DNA of 64,000 bases from Hyphomicrobium sp. MC1. Its GTDB lineage: Bacteria; Pseudomonadota; Alphaproteobacteria; Rhizobiales; Hyphomicrobiaceae. The stretch lies in assembly GCF_000253295.1 (NCBI RefSeq), contig NC_015717.1, positions 4,092,001 through 4,156,000 on the forward strand, given 5' to 3'. The position numbers were made by a program, and so were the translations under genes. Under the pieces are notes generated by a model, which saw nothing but the letters and a program-made list of their open reading frames with translations, was not told where the DNA came from and did no database searches. Shown one piece after another: positions 24,202 to 32,650 of the stretch. The stretch's first letter is position 1. Each line of letters opens with the position of its first letter.

Positions 24202-25392
24202 ATGCGTCAGGACCCGATTGTCATCGTATCTGCGGTTAGGACGCCTCTCGGGCGGTTTCTGGGCGATCTTGCCCCGCTCCAGGCTTCGGAACTCGGCGCG
24301 CACGCCATCCGGGCCGCACTGGAACGGGCTAAGCTGGCGCCAGAGAAAGTGGACGAGGTTCTTTTCGGTAATGTGCTGACGGCGGGACAGGGGCAGGCGC
24401 CGGCACGGCAGGCCGCACGCGCTGCCGGACTGCCCGATGCGACGGGTGCGACGACCGTAAACAAGGTTTGTGGGTCAGGCATGAAAGCCACGTTTCTCGC
24501 CCACGATCTGCTCGCCGCGGGCTCGGCTGATATCGTCGTCTCGGGCGGCATGGAATCGATGTCGAACGCGCCGTATCTGCTGCAGAGGGCCCGTGCGGGT
24601 TTTCGCGTCGGGCACGGACAGGTGCTCGATCACATGCTACTCGACGGCCTCGAAGATGCTTACGAAAAAGGCCGCAGCATGGGCGATTTCGGCGAGGCAA
24701 CGGCTGAGGCCTATCAGTTCACGCGGGCGGATCAGGATGCGTTCGCAGTCGAGACACTGACGCGCGCGCGCTCCGCTATTCAGTCCGGAGCATTCAAAGC
24801 CGAGATTGCTCCGATCCGCATCGCGACCAAAGAGGGCGAGAAGGTCGTGGTCGATGACGAGAACCCGCTCAAGGTCTCACCGGAGAAAGTTCCGAAGCTG
24901 AAACCAGCGTTCCGGCCGAACGGCACGATAACCGCGGCCAGCTCGTCGGCAAACGCCGATGGGGCGGCAGCTCTGGTTCTAACGCGCCGCTCGCTTGCAG
25001 AGCGCGAAAGACTACCGATTCTTGCAGAGATCCGCGCACACGCCACGCACAGTCAGGAGCCGGCCTGGTTCACGACCGCGCCAATTCCCGCCATTCGCAA
25101 AGCCTTGGCAAAGGCGGGGTGGGAGGCTGGGGACGTCGATCTTTACGAGATCAATGAAGCGTTCGCGGCGGTCGCGATGGCCGCGCAGAAGGATCTTTCG
25201 ATCGCGCGCGATAAGCTCAACGTCAATGGCGGCGCGTGTGCACTCGGACACCCGATCGGTGCAACGGGCGCGCGGTTGATCGTGACTCTGCTGCACGCGC
25301 TTGAGCGGCAGGGAGCGACGAAAGGGATCGCGTCGGCTTGTATCGGCGGTGGCGAAGCGACCGCAATCGCTATCGAGCGCGTTGGGCATTGA
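24202..25392 (+). CDS. Acetyl-CoA C-acyltransferase (thiolase)
   Basis: This 396-residue protein makes or cleaves beta-ketoacyl-CoA. The nucleophile is Cys90 in Asn-Lys-Val-Cys-Gly-Ser-Gly; Asn-Glu-Ala-Phe-Ala-Ala-Val, Gly-His-Pro-Ile-Gly-Ala-Thr-Gly-Ala-Arg and the second active Cys in Ala-Cys-Ile-Gly-Gly-Gly complete the site. GGAGGAG precedes the chosen ATG, and upstream in-frame starts lack it. It is divergent from the PaaI thioesterase; the short region between includes an AT-rich CATA-TAT-TATG element that could be regulatory. Acetoacetyl-CoA thiolase versus longer-chain specificity cannot be told. Confidence 0.92.
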   Translation: MRQDPIVIVSAVRTPLGRFLGDLAPLQASELGAHAIRAALERAKLAPEKVDEVLFGNVLTAGQGQAPARQAARAAGLPDATGATTVNKVCGSGMKATFLAHDLLAAGSADIVVSGGMESMSNAPYLLQRARAGFRVGHGQVLDHMLLDGLEDAYEKGRSMGDFGEATAEAYQFTRADQDAFAVETLTRARSAIQSGAFKAEIAPIRIATKEGEKVVVDDENPLKVSPEKVPKLKPAFRPNGTITAASSSANADGAAALVLTRRSLAERERLPILAEIRAHATHSQEPAWFTTAPIPAIRKALAKAGWEAGDVDLYEINEAFAAVAMAAQKDLSIARDKLNVNGGACALGHPIGATGARLIVTLLHALERQGATKGIASACIGGGEATAIAIERVGH

Positions 25393-25401
25393 ACTCTGCG
25401 T

Positions 25402-25425
25402 GATGGGCCTCAGGAGAGGCCCATC
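25402..25425. terminator. Hairpin between thiolase and ABC permease
   Basis: A perfect 9-bp stem (GATGGGCCT / AGGCCCATC) has a six-base loop and is placed ten bases after the thiolase stop, overlapping the last codons of the convergent permease gene. No T-run follows. It is probably a shared end for both transcripts. Confidence 0.6.
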
Positions 25426-27389
25426 CGTGACTGGAGCCGATCGGTCGAAGCTCTGATCAGGCGATCTGAGACGATGCCGATGAAGGCGATGGCAAAACCG
25501 GCGGTCAAACCGCGGCCGGCATCGGCCTTGGCAAGCGCGATGAAGACCTCCTGGCCGAGATCGCGCGTTCCAATCATGGCGCAGATAATGATCATGCTCA
25601 GCGCCAGTAGCACGGTCTGATTGATACCGAGCATGATCTCGGGGAGCGCCAGGGGAAGCTGCACGCGCCAGAACATCTGGCGTGGCGTGCATCCAGATAC
25701 GGTCGCAGCCTCAATCAGGCTTTCGGGAATCTGGCGAATGCCGTGGTTGGTGTAGCGAATTGCCGGAACGATCGCGAACAGGACGGTTGCGATCATGGCG
25801 GTCACGTCGCCTACACGGAACAGCATGACCACCGGAATGATGAAGCAGAACGACGGCAGCGTCTGCAAGGTGTCGAGGACCGGCGTCAAGAACGCCGCGA
25901 AACGATCGCTGCGCGACGCAAGGATGCCAATCGCAATTCCGAACACGGCACAAATGATCGCCGACACGCCGCAGAGATAGAGCGTCGCCATCGACTTTTC
26001 CCAAAGTCCCGTGACGGCGCAGAATGACGTCATCAGAACGACGAGCACGGCAAGGCGCATACCGGACAGACGATACCCTGCCAGTCCGACGAGCAGAACC
26101 ATTCCGAGCCAAGGAAAATCGACGAGAAAATCTCGGATCGGGTTCAGGATATAGAGCAGCAGGAAGGTGCGGAAAGCTTCGATGGCATCGAAGAAATGGA
26201 TGTTGATCCAATCGACGGCCGCCTTCCAGTAGGGAGCAGTCGAAACCTTTATAGCGGCCGGGACGGCTGCGAACGCCGGCACATAGACGCTCAAAATCGT
26301 GGTGACAGCGAGAATGGCGACGGCCAGCGTCAGCATCGGGTTTCGCTGTATGAAGTTCTGGTCCTGCACGTGCATGGCGGGACGCTGACGGGCCGCCGCC
26401 TGACTCAACCGATCGAGAACGATCGCAAGCGCGACAATCGCAAGGCCGGCTTCCATGCCCTGGCCGATCTTCAGCGCTCGAAGAGCGAGAAGCACATCAT
26501 AGCCGAGACCACCGGCGCCGATCATCGACGAGATGATCACCATATTCAGGGCCAGCATGATCACCTGATTGACGCCGACCATCAATGTCGCGCGCCCTGA
26601 GGGAACCAGCACCCACCACAATTTCTGGCGTTGCGTGCAACCGACCATTTCGCCGAAATCATCAATCTCGTGAGGCACGCGCTTCAGCGCAAGCACGGTG
26701 GCGCGCACCATCGGTGGCATTGCGAATATGGCAGTTGCGAGCATGCCCGACACCGGACTGTTTCCGAACAGGAGCAGCATCGGAATGAGATATGCGAACG
26801 TCGGCATCGTCTGCATCAGATCGAGCATCGGCTGGATGATCGTGCGATCGATCCAAGGTTTCCGAAAGGCGACGACGCCAAGCATCAACCCAACGATAAC
26901 GCACAACGGCACGCTGATAACGATGAGTGCCAATGTCAGCATGGCGCTCGTCCACTGCCCGAAGAGGGCGATGTAGAGCATGCAGGCTGCGGCCAATGCC
27001 GAGAGACGCCAACCACCGAATTTGTAGCCCGCGATCGCAAATGCTGCGCACACACCGATCCACGATAGACGCGGTAGAACGACCGCCGTGGGGCCGTAAC
27101 CGGACTTCCAGCCCTTGGCGAGTAGGTCAATCGCCCATTGCAGTGGCACGTTGAACACGTCGGTAATGCCGCGCGTCAACCACATGAAATTCGACTTGAG
27201 CCACGCCATGATTGCCGAGATCCACTTGGAAATCGGGATAATGGCGGCGTCGGGGTACTTAACGGCCCACGGGGCGACGCTCGGAATGAGATAGAGGATC
27301 GCGACAACGGCGATGGCCACAATCCAGATCAACGTCGGGGTAGAGATGGCGGACGGCCGGATGGGCGCCGTCGTGTCTGCGACGGTCAT
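25410..27389 (-). CDS. Glycine betaine-type ABC permease, fused double domain
   Basis: This 659-residue inner-membrane protein is made of two homologous ProW-like permease domains in tandem, roughly residues 100-345 and 430-650. Each half has the cytoplasmic EAA-type loop (for example Val-Gly-Cys-Thr-x-Arg-Gln-x-x-Trp) and a matching final helix pair ending Val-x-Asp-Arg-Leu. Most ProW proteins have one domain and act as homodimers; here both halves are on one chain, so one copy could form the pore. It overlaps the ATPase gene by four bases. Expected substrate: glycine betaine, proline betaine or a similar quaternary amine, from the binding protein. Confidence 0.88.
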   Translation of the reverse strand: MTVADTTAPIRPSAISTPTLIWIVAIAVVAILYLIPSVAPWAVKYPDAAIIPISKWISAIMAWLKSNFMWLTRGITDVFNVPLQWAIDLLAKGWKSGYGPTAVVLPRLSWIGVCAAFAIAGYKFGGWRLSALAAACMLYIALFGQWTSAMLTLALIVISVPLCVIVGLMLGVVAFRKPWIDRTIIQPMLDLMQTMPTFAYLIPMLLLFGNSPVSGMLATAIFAMPPMVRATVLALKRVPHEIDDFGEMVGCTQRQKLWWVLVPSGRATLMVGVNQVIMLALNMVIISSMIGAGGLGYDVLLALRALKIGQGMEAGLAIVALAIVLDRLSQAAARQRPAMHVQDQNFIQRNPMLTLAVAILAVTTILSVYVPAFAAVPAAIKVSTAPYWKAAVDWINIHFFDAIEAFRTFLLLYILNPIRDFLVDFPWLGMVLLVGLAGYRLSGMRLAVLVVLMTSFCAVTGLWEKSMATLYLCGVSAIICAVFGIAIGILASRSDRFAAFLTPVLDTLQTLPSFCFIIPVVMLFRVGDVTAMIATVLFAIVPAIRYTNHGIRQIPESLIEAATVSGCTPRQMFWRVQLPLALPEIMLGINQTVLLALSMIIICAMIGTRDLGQEVFIALAKADAGRGLTAGFAIAFIGIVSDRLIRASTDRLQSRMGLS

Positions 27390-28474
27390 ACACGTGCCTC
27401 TTTAGCGAAGTCGCGATCGGCAAGGATATCGATAACGTCATCGGGCGTCACTTCACCGAGCGGTCTGCCATCGGCGGCGGTGACAAGAAAGTTCTTGCGG
27501 ACACCGACGATGCGAGCCGAAAACGATGAGATCTTATCTTTTGCGCCGACTGTTCCGCCGTAGTCGGCAGATGGCGAAACCGGGCGCATCAGACTTGCTG
27601 CCGACATCACCTTCGAGCGCTGGACGTCGCGCGTGAATTCGGCGACGTAGTCTGTTGCGGGATGGAGCACCAGTTCTTCCGGCGTGCCGATCTGTATGAT
27701 TTCCCCATCCTTCATAATGGCGACGCGGTCGGCCAAGCGGATCGCTTCATCGAAATCGTGAGTGATGAAGACAATGGTTTTCTTCAGCACGCTTTGAAGG
27801 CGCAGCAGTTCGGCCTGCATCTCGCGCCGGATCAAGGGATCGAGCGCGGAAAACGGCTCGTCGAGGAACCAGATTTCCGGTTCGACCGCGAGGCTCCGCG
27901 CAATACCGACGCGCTGCTGCTGGCCGCCTGAAAGCTCACGCGGATAAAACTGCTCGCGCCCGCTGAGGCCGACAAGCTCAATAACTTTGCGCGCGCGTGC
28001 CTCGCGCGTCTTGCGTTCGACGCCTTGAACGGAAAGCGGAAAAGCGATGTTTTCGAGCACCGTCAGATGCGGCAGCAGGGCGAAGTGCTGAAATACCATA
28101 CCCATGCGGTGACGACGGATCTCAATCAATTCATCAGGGGATGCTTTCAGCAGGTCGATGCCGTCGAGTTCGATCTTTCCCCACGTGGGCTCAACCAATC
28201 GAGAGAGACAGCGAACGAGCGTCGACTTGCCTGAGCCGGACAAGCCCATGACGATGAAATTTTCGCCGCGACGAACTTCAAGCGACGCATGCCGGACGGC
28301 GCCGACGAGCTGGGCTTTGCTCAGGTCTTCGGATGTCGGTGCGCCGTTGTGTTTCGCCAGAAAATTCTTCGCGCCTTCGCCGAAGACTTTCCACACATCC
28401 TGGCACAACAGTTTAACCGGACGATCGTCAGTCGCCGACGTCGTATCATCGCGCAGGGGCGCTTGGGTGTTCAT
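27386..28474 (-). CDS. Glycine betaine-type ABC transporter ATPase
   Basis: This 362-residue ProV-like ATPase has Walker A at residues 78-85 (Gly-Leu-Ser-Gly-Ser-Gly-Lys-Ser-Thr), the signature Leu-Ser-Gly-Gly-Gln-Gln-Gln-Arg, and Walker B Ile-Trp-Phe-Leu-Asp-Glu-Pro followed by Phe-Ser-Ala-Leu-Asp-Pro. The N-terminal 50 residues include the Lys-Asn-Phe-Leu-Ala-Lys stretch typical of this family. The C-terminal 80 residues are a shortened CBS-like regulatory part, which in OpuA senses ionic strength; here only one partial CBS copy is visible. GGAG lies upstream of the chosen ATG. Confidence 0.9.
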   Translation of the reverse strand: MNTQAPLRDDTTSATDDRPVKLLCQDVWKVFGEGAKNFLAKHNGAPTSEDLSKAQLVGAVRHASLEVRRGENFIVMGLSGSGKSTLVRCLSRLVEPTWGKIELDGIDLLKASPDELIEIRRHRMGMVFQHFALLPHLTVLENIAFPLSVQGVERKTREARARKVIELVGLSGREQFYPRELSGGQQQRVGIARSLAVEPEIWFLDEPFSALDPLIRREMQAELLRLQSVLKKTIVFITHDFDEAIRLADRVAIMKDGEIIQIGTPEELVLHPATDYVAEFTRDVQRSKVMSAASLMRPVSPSADYGGTVGAKDKISSFSARIVGVRKNFLVTAADGRPLGEVTPDDVIDILADRDFAKEARV

Positions 28475-28525
28475 TTTAGGATCGCTCCATCGCGCCAAGC
28501 GCGCCGTGTGGCCTCAAAAACAGAC

Positions 28526-28560
28526 GGGAACCGACAGCCTGCGATGGCACACCGGTTCCC
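28526..28560 (-). terminator. Intra-operon hairpin between binding protein and ATPase
   Basis: An 8-bp stem (GGGAACCG / CGGTTCCC) closes a 19-base loop in which a GCC/GGC pair can form. It lies between the binding-protein stop and the ATPase start. Such hairpins commonly protect the upstream part of transporter mRNAs and lower expression of the downstream part, which would favour excess binding protein. Confidence 0.5.
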
Positions 28561-28604
28561 GTCGCGTCTTCACTCAATGCTGCAAAGGAAGATCAGCCGA
28601 ACTC

Positions 28605-29576
28605 TTATTTCGCCCATTCCTTCCACTTGGCCTCGTTGGCATCGACCCAAGCCGCGGCGACGTCATCCATCGACTTGCCGTCGAGATCGATCTCACCTGA
28701 CATCTTGTTCAGTTCGTCAGTATCGATCGTGTAGTTTTTGGCGACTTTGTAAGCGACGGGCCATTTATCTTTCAGGCCTTTCCAGGAGTACTTCCAGATT
28801 TCGCCGTGCGGCTTGCCGCAATCGTACTTCTTATCCGGGTTCACACCCCACTTCGGGTCAGTGTAGCAGGCCGGTTCATATTCCGGAAACTGAACCCACT
28901 CGCCTTTGTATTTCGCCGGGGCCCAATGCGGTGAATAAATCCAGAGCATGATCGGCGCTTTGCGCTGATAGGCGGAATCGAGTTCGGCAAACATCGCGCC
29001 GTCGGTGCCTGCGTGGACAACAACGAACGGCAGGCCGAGGGCTTCGACGCGCTCGTCATCAAAACCTTCCCAGGTCACGGGACCGCCGAGATAACGGCCC
29101 TTCGGCGCCGTATCGGGCGTCGAGAAGGCTTCGGCGCACTTGGGATCCTTCAGAGCTTTCCAATCAGGAAGGCCGGGGCACTTTTCTTTCATGTACTCCG
29201 GGAACCACCACTCTTCCTTGGCTTTGGGACCAAGCTTGCCGAGCCGCTCGGTCTGGCCCGTGGCGTCGGACGCCTTCATCGCTTCGCGCGCGGTCGTATC
29301 CCAGTACTCGACGCCGATATCGATATCGCCGTTCGTCAGGCCGGTGGTGAGGCTCGAGAGATAATCGGCCGTCGGGTATTCAACGTTGTAGCCGAGTTTG
29401 GTGAGAATGCCGCCAAGGATCTTGGCGTTGAGATTGACGCTCGTCCAATCGAACAATGCAATCTTGATTGGATCTTGCGATTCAGGAGCGCCCGCCATGG
29501 CTTGGCTAAAACTCGCCAGCGATACGATCGCGGCGCAGGCCCCCCCGGCCAAAACGCGTTTGACGGCAGTGTACAT
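28605..29576 (-). CDS. Glycine betaine-type ABC substrate-binding protein
   Basis: This 323-residue periplasmic ProX/OpuAC-family protein has a signal peptide to an Ala-Met-Ala site near residue 28. It has Asp-Trp-Thr-Ser-Val-Asn near the N-terminus of the mature form, Val-Glu-Tyr-Trp-Asp-Thr, and several Trp/Tyr residues suitable for a cation-pi cage around a quaternary ammonium group. Two Cys pairs may form disulphides. GGAGG precedes the ATG. It is the first gene of the three-gene operon; the promoter lies in the 319-base gap upstream. Osmoprotection or use of methylated amines are both plausible. Confidence 0.9.
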   Translation of the reverse strand: MYTAVKRVLAGGACAAIVSLASFSQAMAGAPESQDPIKIALFDWTSVNLNAKILGGILTKLGYNVEYPTADYLSSLTTGLTNGDIDIGVEYWDTTAREAMKASDATGQTERLGKLGPKAKEEWWFPEYMKEKCPGLPDWKALKDPKCAEAFSTPDTAPKGRYLGGPVTWEGFDDERVEALGLPFVVVHAGTDGAMFAELDSAYQRKAPIMLWIYSPHWAPAKYKGEWVQFPEYEPACYTDPKWGVNPDKKYDCGKPHGEIWKYSWKGLKDKWPVAYKVAKNYTIDTDELNKMSGEIDLDGKSMDDVAAAWVDANEAKWKEWAK

Positions 29577-29895
29577 AGATCAGCCTCCAAGCCAAATCAG
29601 TTGAGGTCGAATTGCAGAAATCGCGTGCAGTGACTTTCCTGAGAGTGATGATTTTTGAATTATGATACCTATTTCAAAGTGTGTTCAAGGCCAAATTCAG
29701 GGCAGTTGGTGCAAATATAAGCAGCACGCGCGCGAATAAATGTTTCATAGAAAGTCGTCGTCTCACGCCGATTGCGCTGCAGCCAACCGCGCTCTTTGAC
29801 CGATAGAATAACCCAAAAAAGAAAGCGAACGCAGATGACTTGCTCTGCGTTCGCTCCGATGAAATGCGTTGACCGATTATCGACCCTGAAGCGGC
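29577..29895. other. Intergenic: ABC operon promoter and amidotransferase terminator
   Basis: No gene is supported. The part next to 29577 is AT-rich and should carry the promoter of the transporter operon on the minus strand; the part next to 29896 contains the hairpin terminator of the amidotransferase gene. No clear operator was recognised. Confidence 0.6.
29824..29855 (-). terminator. Rho-independent terminator of amidotransferase gene
   Basis: A perfect 12-bp stem (AGCGAACGCAGA / TCTGCGTTCGCT) with an 8-base loop is followed on the minus strand by TTCTTTTTT. It lies about 40 bases after the stop of the amidotransferase gene, a textbook intrinsic terminator. Confidence 0.9.
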
Positions 29896-30612
29896 CTATT
29901 GCCGAATGGTCCGCATAAAATTGCGATAAAGCATTTCGGCATCCGCAGCGAAATTCGCGGTGTGGGGTTTAGCAGCTTCAGCCATGCGCGGCAGTGCACC
30001 AGGTCCATGCGTGCGTTCCAGCGCTTGCGCGTAAGCCGGGATATTTCCCCAGTCGTCGATCGTGTTGTCTTCGATTTCGACGTGATACTGCATGCTCCAT
30101 GCCGTCTTGCCGACACGCATCGCCTGGCAAGGACAAATGTCCGATTTGGCAAGCACAACGGCGCCTTCAGGCGGCTGCGCAACGCGCACGGAGTGCCACT
30201 GAACAGCTTTGAATTCCTTAGGCAGATTGCCGAACACCGGATCGCTTTCGGCTTCCGTCGTCAGGGCGACATCGAGAATGCCAATTTCAGGCGGACGTTG
30301 CGGTCCGCATGTGCCTCCCAGGGCATCGGCCAGGAGCTGATGTCCGAGGCAAAGCCCCATGAAGGGTTTTTCCAATTCGCGAACCCATCGGCGGATCGCG
30401 CGCTTTTCATCGACAAGCCACGGGCATTCATCGACATCCCAGACGTCCATTGGGCCGCCCATCACCCAAAGCGCATCGTAGTTTTCAAGCGCCGGAATCG
30501 CAGCTCCTTCGTCGAGTTCGACGGCATCCCAAGCGATGCCGTCGGCGGCGAAGAATTTGCGAAAGATGCCTGGATGCTCACAAGCGATGTGCTGAAAAAC
30601 AAGAAAGCGCAC
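29896..30612 (-). CDS. Class I glutamine amidotransferase-like protein
   Basis: This 238-residue GATase1 protein starts at GTG with AGGGGG close upstream. The triad is Cys88 in Gly-Leu-Cys-Leu-Gly-His, His177 and Glu179 in Gln-Tyr-His-Val-Glu. It resembles the GuaA-like stand-alone amidotransferases of proteobacteria, some of which hydrolyse gamma-glutamyl compounds, rather than a subunit of a known synthetase, as no synthetase gene is beside it. It is followed by a strong terminator and stands alone. Substrate unknown. Confidence 0.88.
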   Translation of the reverse strand: MRFLVFQHIACEHPGIFRKFFAADGIAWDAVELDEGAAIPALENYDALWVMGGPMDVWDVDECPWLVDEKRAIRRWVRELEKPFMGLCLGHQLLADALGGTCGPQRPPEIGILDVALTTEAESDPVFGNLPKEFKAVQWHSVRVAQPPEGAVVLAKSDICPCQAMRVGKTAWSMQYHVEIEDNTIDDWGNIPAYAQALERTHGPGALPRMAEAAKPHTANFAADAEMLYRNFMRTIRQ

Positions 30613-30767
30613 GTTTCCCCCTATTCCCTGTTCATGTACGTCATGATCGACCGGCCGACGACGCCAGGGCGCAAATATACGATGTGAACTCATCCGTCAT
30701 CAGCGCTTCGATGCCCCTGGTTATTGGATGCCAGAGCTTCACAGGCCCGAACAAACGCGAAATTCCC

Positions 30768-30784
30768 CATATATTTCATATATG
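30768..30784. promoter_or_regulatory. Perfect AT-rich palindrome, operator-like
   Basis: CATATAT and ATATATG are separated by TTC, a 17-base perfect inverted repeat in the divergent region between the amidotransferase gene and the CorA-like gene. Its symmetry and position suit a dimeric regulator, but no regulator gene is next to it. Confidence 0.45.
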
Positions 30785-30888
30785 TCGCATAACCGTCATG
30801 GACATGGGGCAATGGTGAGAGGCGCGTTGAAGGGAACTCGATTTCGAAGCTGCTCTGTGGCGCAATTCGATAGCAAGCCGAGGCTCTC

Positions 30889-32568
30889 ATGCTTGATGAA
30901 GTCCGTTCCGAAACTGCGTCCGGGTCGGGGATTGCACCACGCGCTTCAGCCGACACCCGCATCGGACAGTTCCGGCAGATCCTGATATGGCCGGTCGAGT
31001 TGATGCCGCCCAATCCTGAGCCGTCTCATCATGACTTCGCGGCGATCCTTTCGAAGCTCGGCCCCGACAATCCGTGGAAAGAGGTCGATGACGAGTTCAC
31101 GTGCGATCCGAAAGATTTTCAGGAGCGTCACTACAATGAGTTCGTGACCTTCCTGCCGCCGGTCCAGCGCTTCCTTTACGGCGGACGAATTGGCAGATCG
31201 CCGGGATCGGTGTCATCGGAAAGTCCGGTCAAAACCTTCCGGCGTACCGATGTAGCGGCCGTGAGCGTGCAGCTCACGCCCGGCGCTGCCCCGATCGAAC
31301 TCAAGGTGGCTCACGTCGATTTGTATTTCTTCTTCGAAATCGATGTCGCGATCCTGGCGTTAGAGCTTTATTCCGAAGACATCGGACTCTCCGACGTTCA
31401 AGACGTGATGTTCCGACTGGGACGAACGCATCCAGCCTATTGGGAGAAGGACACGGGCGTTGCCGGACATTGCCCAGTGAAGGTCGAATTTCTTTCAAGC
31501 CATGGTGACGTCCTGGCCGCCTCCGATTATGAGGATCGCGACAAGTTTCTGGCGCAGGTTTGCGCGAAGCGCGCGGCCCGCGTTGCTGCGCATTGGCAAT
31601 ATCTGCTGCATCCGCTGGTGCCGCATCATTCCGATCACCCGGGTGCGTTGCGCTACAAGCAGCTCGAATATTATCGCATGCCGCAAATGGCGCTTATTGC
31701 CGTGAAAGCCGGCAGCGAGCTGACGCGCGCCGATTACGTCCGCCTCGCTTTTGCATCCGGTCCAGGCGACTGCTCGGAGTTGCCATTCTCCCAGCGCCAC
31801 CTTGAAGATTTCGAAGAGCGGTATTGCTACGATCGTTACTTCGGACAGCACAACGAGATTGAGTGGCCGCAGAGCCGTTATATGTCGTGCGGTCATGCCC
31901 TTGTCGTGACGGGCAGCGCCGACAACCCATTCTTCGTCGACCCCAACCATGGCTGCCTCAACAGCTTCCGGCATGAGCACTTCCTCGTCTTTCTGATCGC
32001 GCACTTCCACAAGGCATCGCTGCTGATGTTCTCCGATCATCTGACCGGAGCGATGAGCCGTCTCGATGCTAACAACAAGAGCGCGATTCTTGCGTTCAGA
32101 GCAGCGTCCCGGCGGGCGCTGCAAACCTTCCTGCGCTTCACGCATCGCTACTGGTTTCACTCGGTCAGCAATCAGACGCAGGCACACGATATTTTTGCAT
32201 TGTGCCGCCGCCATCTCGATATTGACCGCCTCTACGACGACATTCGGCAGGAAATTCAGGAGATGAGCGAGTTCCTGGAAAACGAGGCTATGCGCCGTCA
32301 GAGCGATACCGTTACGCGACTGACCGTTGTTACGACGCTCGGACTTGTCGGCACCACCGTCACCGGCTTTCTCGGTATGAACCTGCTCGATTGGGCCAAT
32401 CAATCGACGCCATGGCGATTGGTGGCATTTTCTGCAGTGCTTGTGCCGACCATCCTGCTGACGCTGATTACAATCGCTAAATCGCGCGCCTTGTCGGACA
32501 TGATGGAATCGCTGTCCGACGGCTCGGCGAACTGGTTTCCCAGGCTTCGCCGTAAGACGCGCATTTGA
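30889..32568 (+). CDS. CorA-like membrane protein with long N-terminal domain
   Basis: This 559-residue protein has a soluble N-terminal part of about 470 residues, a long helix with Glu/Gln/Arg, and two C-terminal membrane helices. The first helix ends Phe-Leu-Gly-Met-Asn, the Gly-Met-Asn pore motif of CorA-type Mg2+/metal channels, and the second is followed by a short basic tail. Standard CorA proteins are about 320 residues, so the N-terminal domain is much enlarged; it is rich in His, Asp and Phe but I recognise no named domain. It is 82 bases upstream of a phosphodiesterase gene in the same direction. Metal transport is inferred from the motif only. Confidence 0.7.
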   Translation: MLDEVRSETASGSGIAPRASADTRIGQFRQILIWPVELMPPNPEPSHHDFAAILSKLGPDNPWKEVDDEFTCDPKDFQERHYNEFVTFLPPVQRFLYGGRIGRSPGSVSSESPVKTFRRTDVAAVSVQLTPGAAPIELKVAHVDLYFFFEIDVAILALELYSEDIGLSDVQDVMFRLGRTHPAYWEKDTGVAGHCPVKVEFLSSHGDVLAASDYEDRDKFLAQVCAKRAARVAAHWQYLLHPLVPHHSDHPGALRYKQLEYYRMPQMALIAVKAGSELTRADYVRLAFASGPGDCSELPFSQRHLEDFEERYCYDRYFGQHNEIEWPQSRYMSCGHALVVTGSADNPFFVDPNHGCLNSFRHEHFLVFLIAHFHKASLLMFSDHLTGAMSRLDANNKSAILAFRAASRRALQTFLRFTHRYWFHSVSNQTQAHDIFALCRRHLDIDRLYDDIRQEIQEMSEFLENEAMRRQSDTVTRLTVVTTLGLVGTTVTGFLGMNLLDWANQSTPWRLVAFSAVLVPTILLTLITIAKSRALSDMMESLSDGSANWFPRLRRKTRI

Positions 32569-32650
32569 ACGGGGAATGTCAGAGGGACGTCGCTTCCATC
32601 ATCTAGGCAATGGACAAGCGCATCTTTCGCTTAGAGGGGACGACTTCAAT

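Noticed and set aside
31495..32403. Minus-strand frame of about 300 codons inside the CorA-like gene
   Set aside because: No family resemblance; the plus strand encodes membrane helices and Gly-Met-Asn.
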